From Brachynemurus nebulosus (Eukaryota; Arthropoda; Insecta; Neuroptera; Myrmeleontidae), in contig JAPWDM010000006.1 of NCBI GenBank assembly GCA_035578155.1, positions 13,966,305 through 14,030,304 on the forward strand: a DNA stretch of 64,000 nucleotides. The letters are read 5' to 3'. The notes under the pieces are model-generated. The model searched no databases. It was not told where the DNA came from and worked only from the letters and a program-made list of their open reading frames with translations. The translations under genes and the position numbers were made by a program. Positions within the stretch are counted from its first letter, which is position 1. Each line of letters opens with the position of its first letter. Below are positions 63,618 to 64,000 of the stretch, one piece after another.

Positions 63618-64000
63618 TTAAACTTCAAATTGAGGTTTTCTTTTGTAGTTTTTCACAAATTGTTAGTTTTACTCACCAATTTCCCTATGCATACAATTCA
63701 AGGATACTTTCTGTTGTTCTTGTGTTATTGTTACGGAATGAAATGAATGCTATGAAGTGAACACTGACAAGTTATTTCTAACGTTACACGTTATTGCTTT
63801 TACACCGAACCTACAGGACATTAATCTGGATTTTACATATTTATTTACGTACCTACAGCTAGTACCCTAGTCAGGGTCGTATTTATGATTTTTGTGCCTC
63901 TAGGCAGGGAAGCAAACCCACTTTGGCGCCCTAGACATTTTCTTCTTACCGGGCCTCCACCGACCTTCACAAAATAGAGCATGTAATGCTTCACCCAAGA

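Overview
This window is arthropod, most probably insect, nuclear DNA. It is strongly AT-rich, the genes are split by introns with ordinary GT..AG borders, and many introns are only 60-80 bp while others are swollen by transposons. The proteins read best against animal families (king-tubby, GON4L, CPLANE2/RSG1, a Cys-loop receptor). I cannot assign an order. No bacterial operon, CRISPR array, rRNA or tRNA was seen, and no intact transposase or reverse transcriptase frame is present.

Layout. 1-5391: no gene, several non-autonomous DNA transposons. 5392-7728 (+): seven-exon Ldh2/malate-sulfolactate dehydrogenase family gene (401 aa) whose two family histidine motifs are changed. 8485-23524 (+): fourteen-exon GON4L (Drosophila mute) orthologue, 1460 aa, with introns full of nested elements. 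23525-28399: repeats, an RFX X-box match and, just before the next gene, a GTCACGTGAC plus TATA promoter. 28400-34321 (+): five-exon king-tubby orthologue (404 aa). 34322-45545: gene-poor, repeats and hairpins. 45546-50112 (+): four-exon divergent Cys-loop ligand-gated channel subunit (385 aa). 51272-54319 (-): three-exon CPLANE2/RSG1 small-GTPase-like gene (248 aa), convergent with the channel. 54320-64000: no host gene, mostly nested transposons.

The five genes do not form one pathway. Two of them, king-tubby and CPLANE2, belong to families that act at cilia. The most unusual content is: a probable catalytically dead oxidoreductase; a channel lacking the Pro-Ala-Arg signature and the 9' leucine before and in M2; twelve exact copies of the palindrome TGACGTCA, several inside repeats; two introns that become standard ~70 bp minimal introns when one transposon is removed from each; and a ~290 bp near-identical inverted repeat bracketing the first three tubby exons.

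All exon borders were worked out by hand from reading frame, splice consensus and remembered family similarity. Repeat calls rest on terminal inverted repeats (TIRs), target-site duplications (TSDs) and copies visible inside this window, not on a repeat library.
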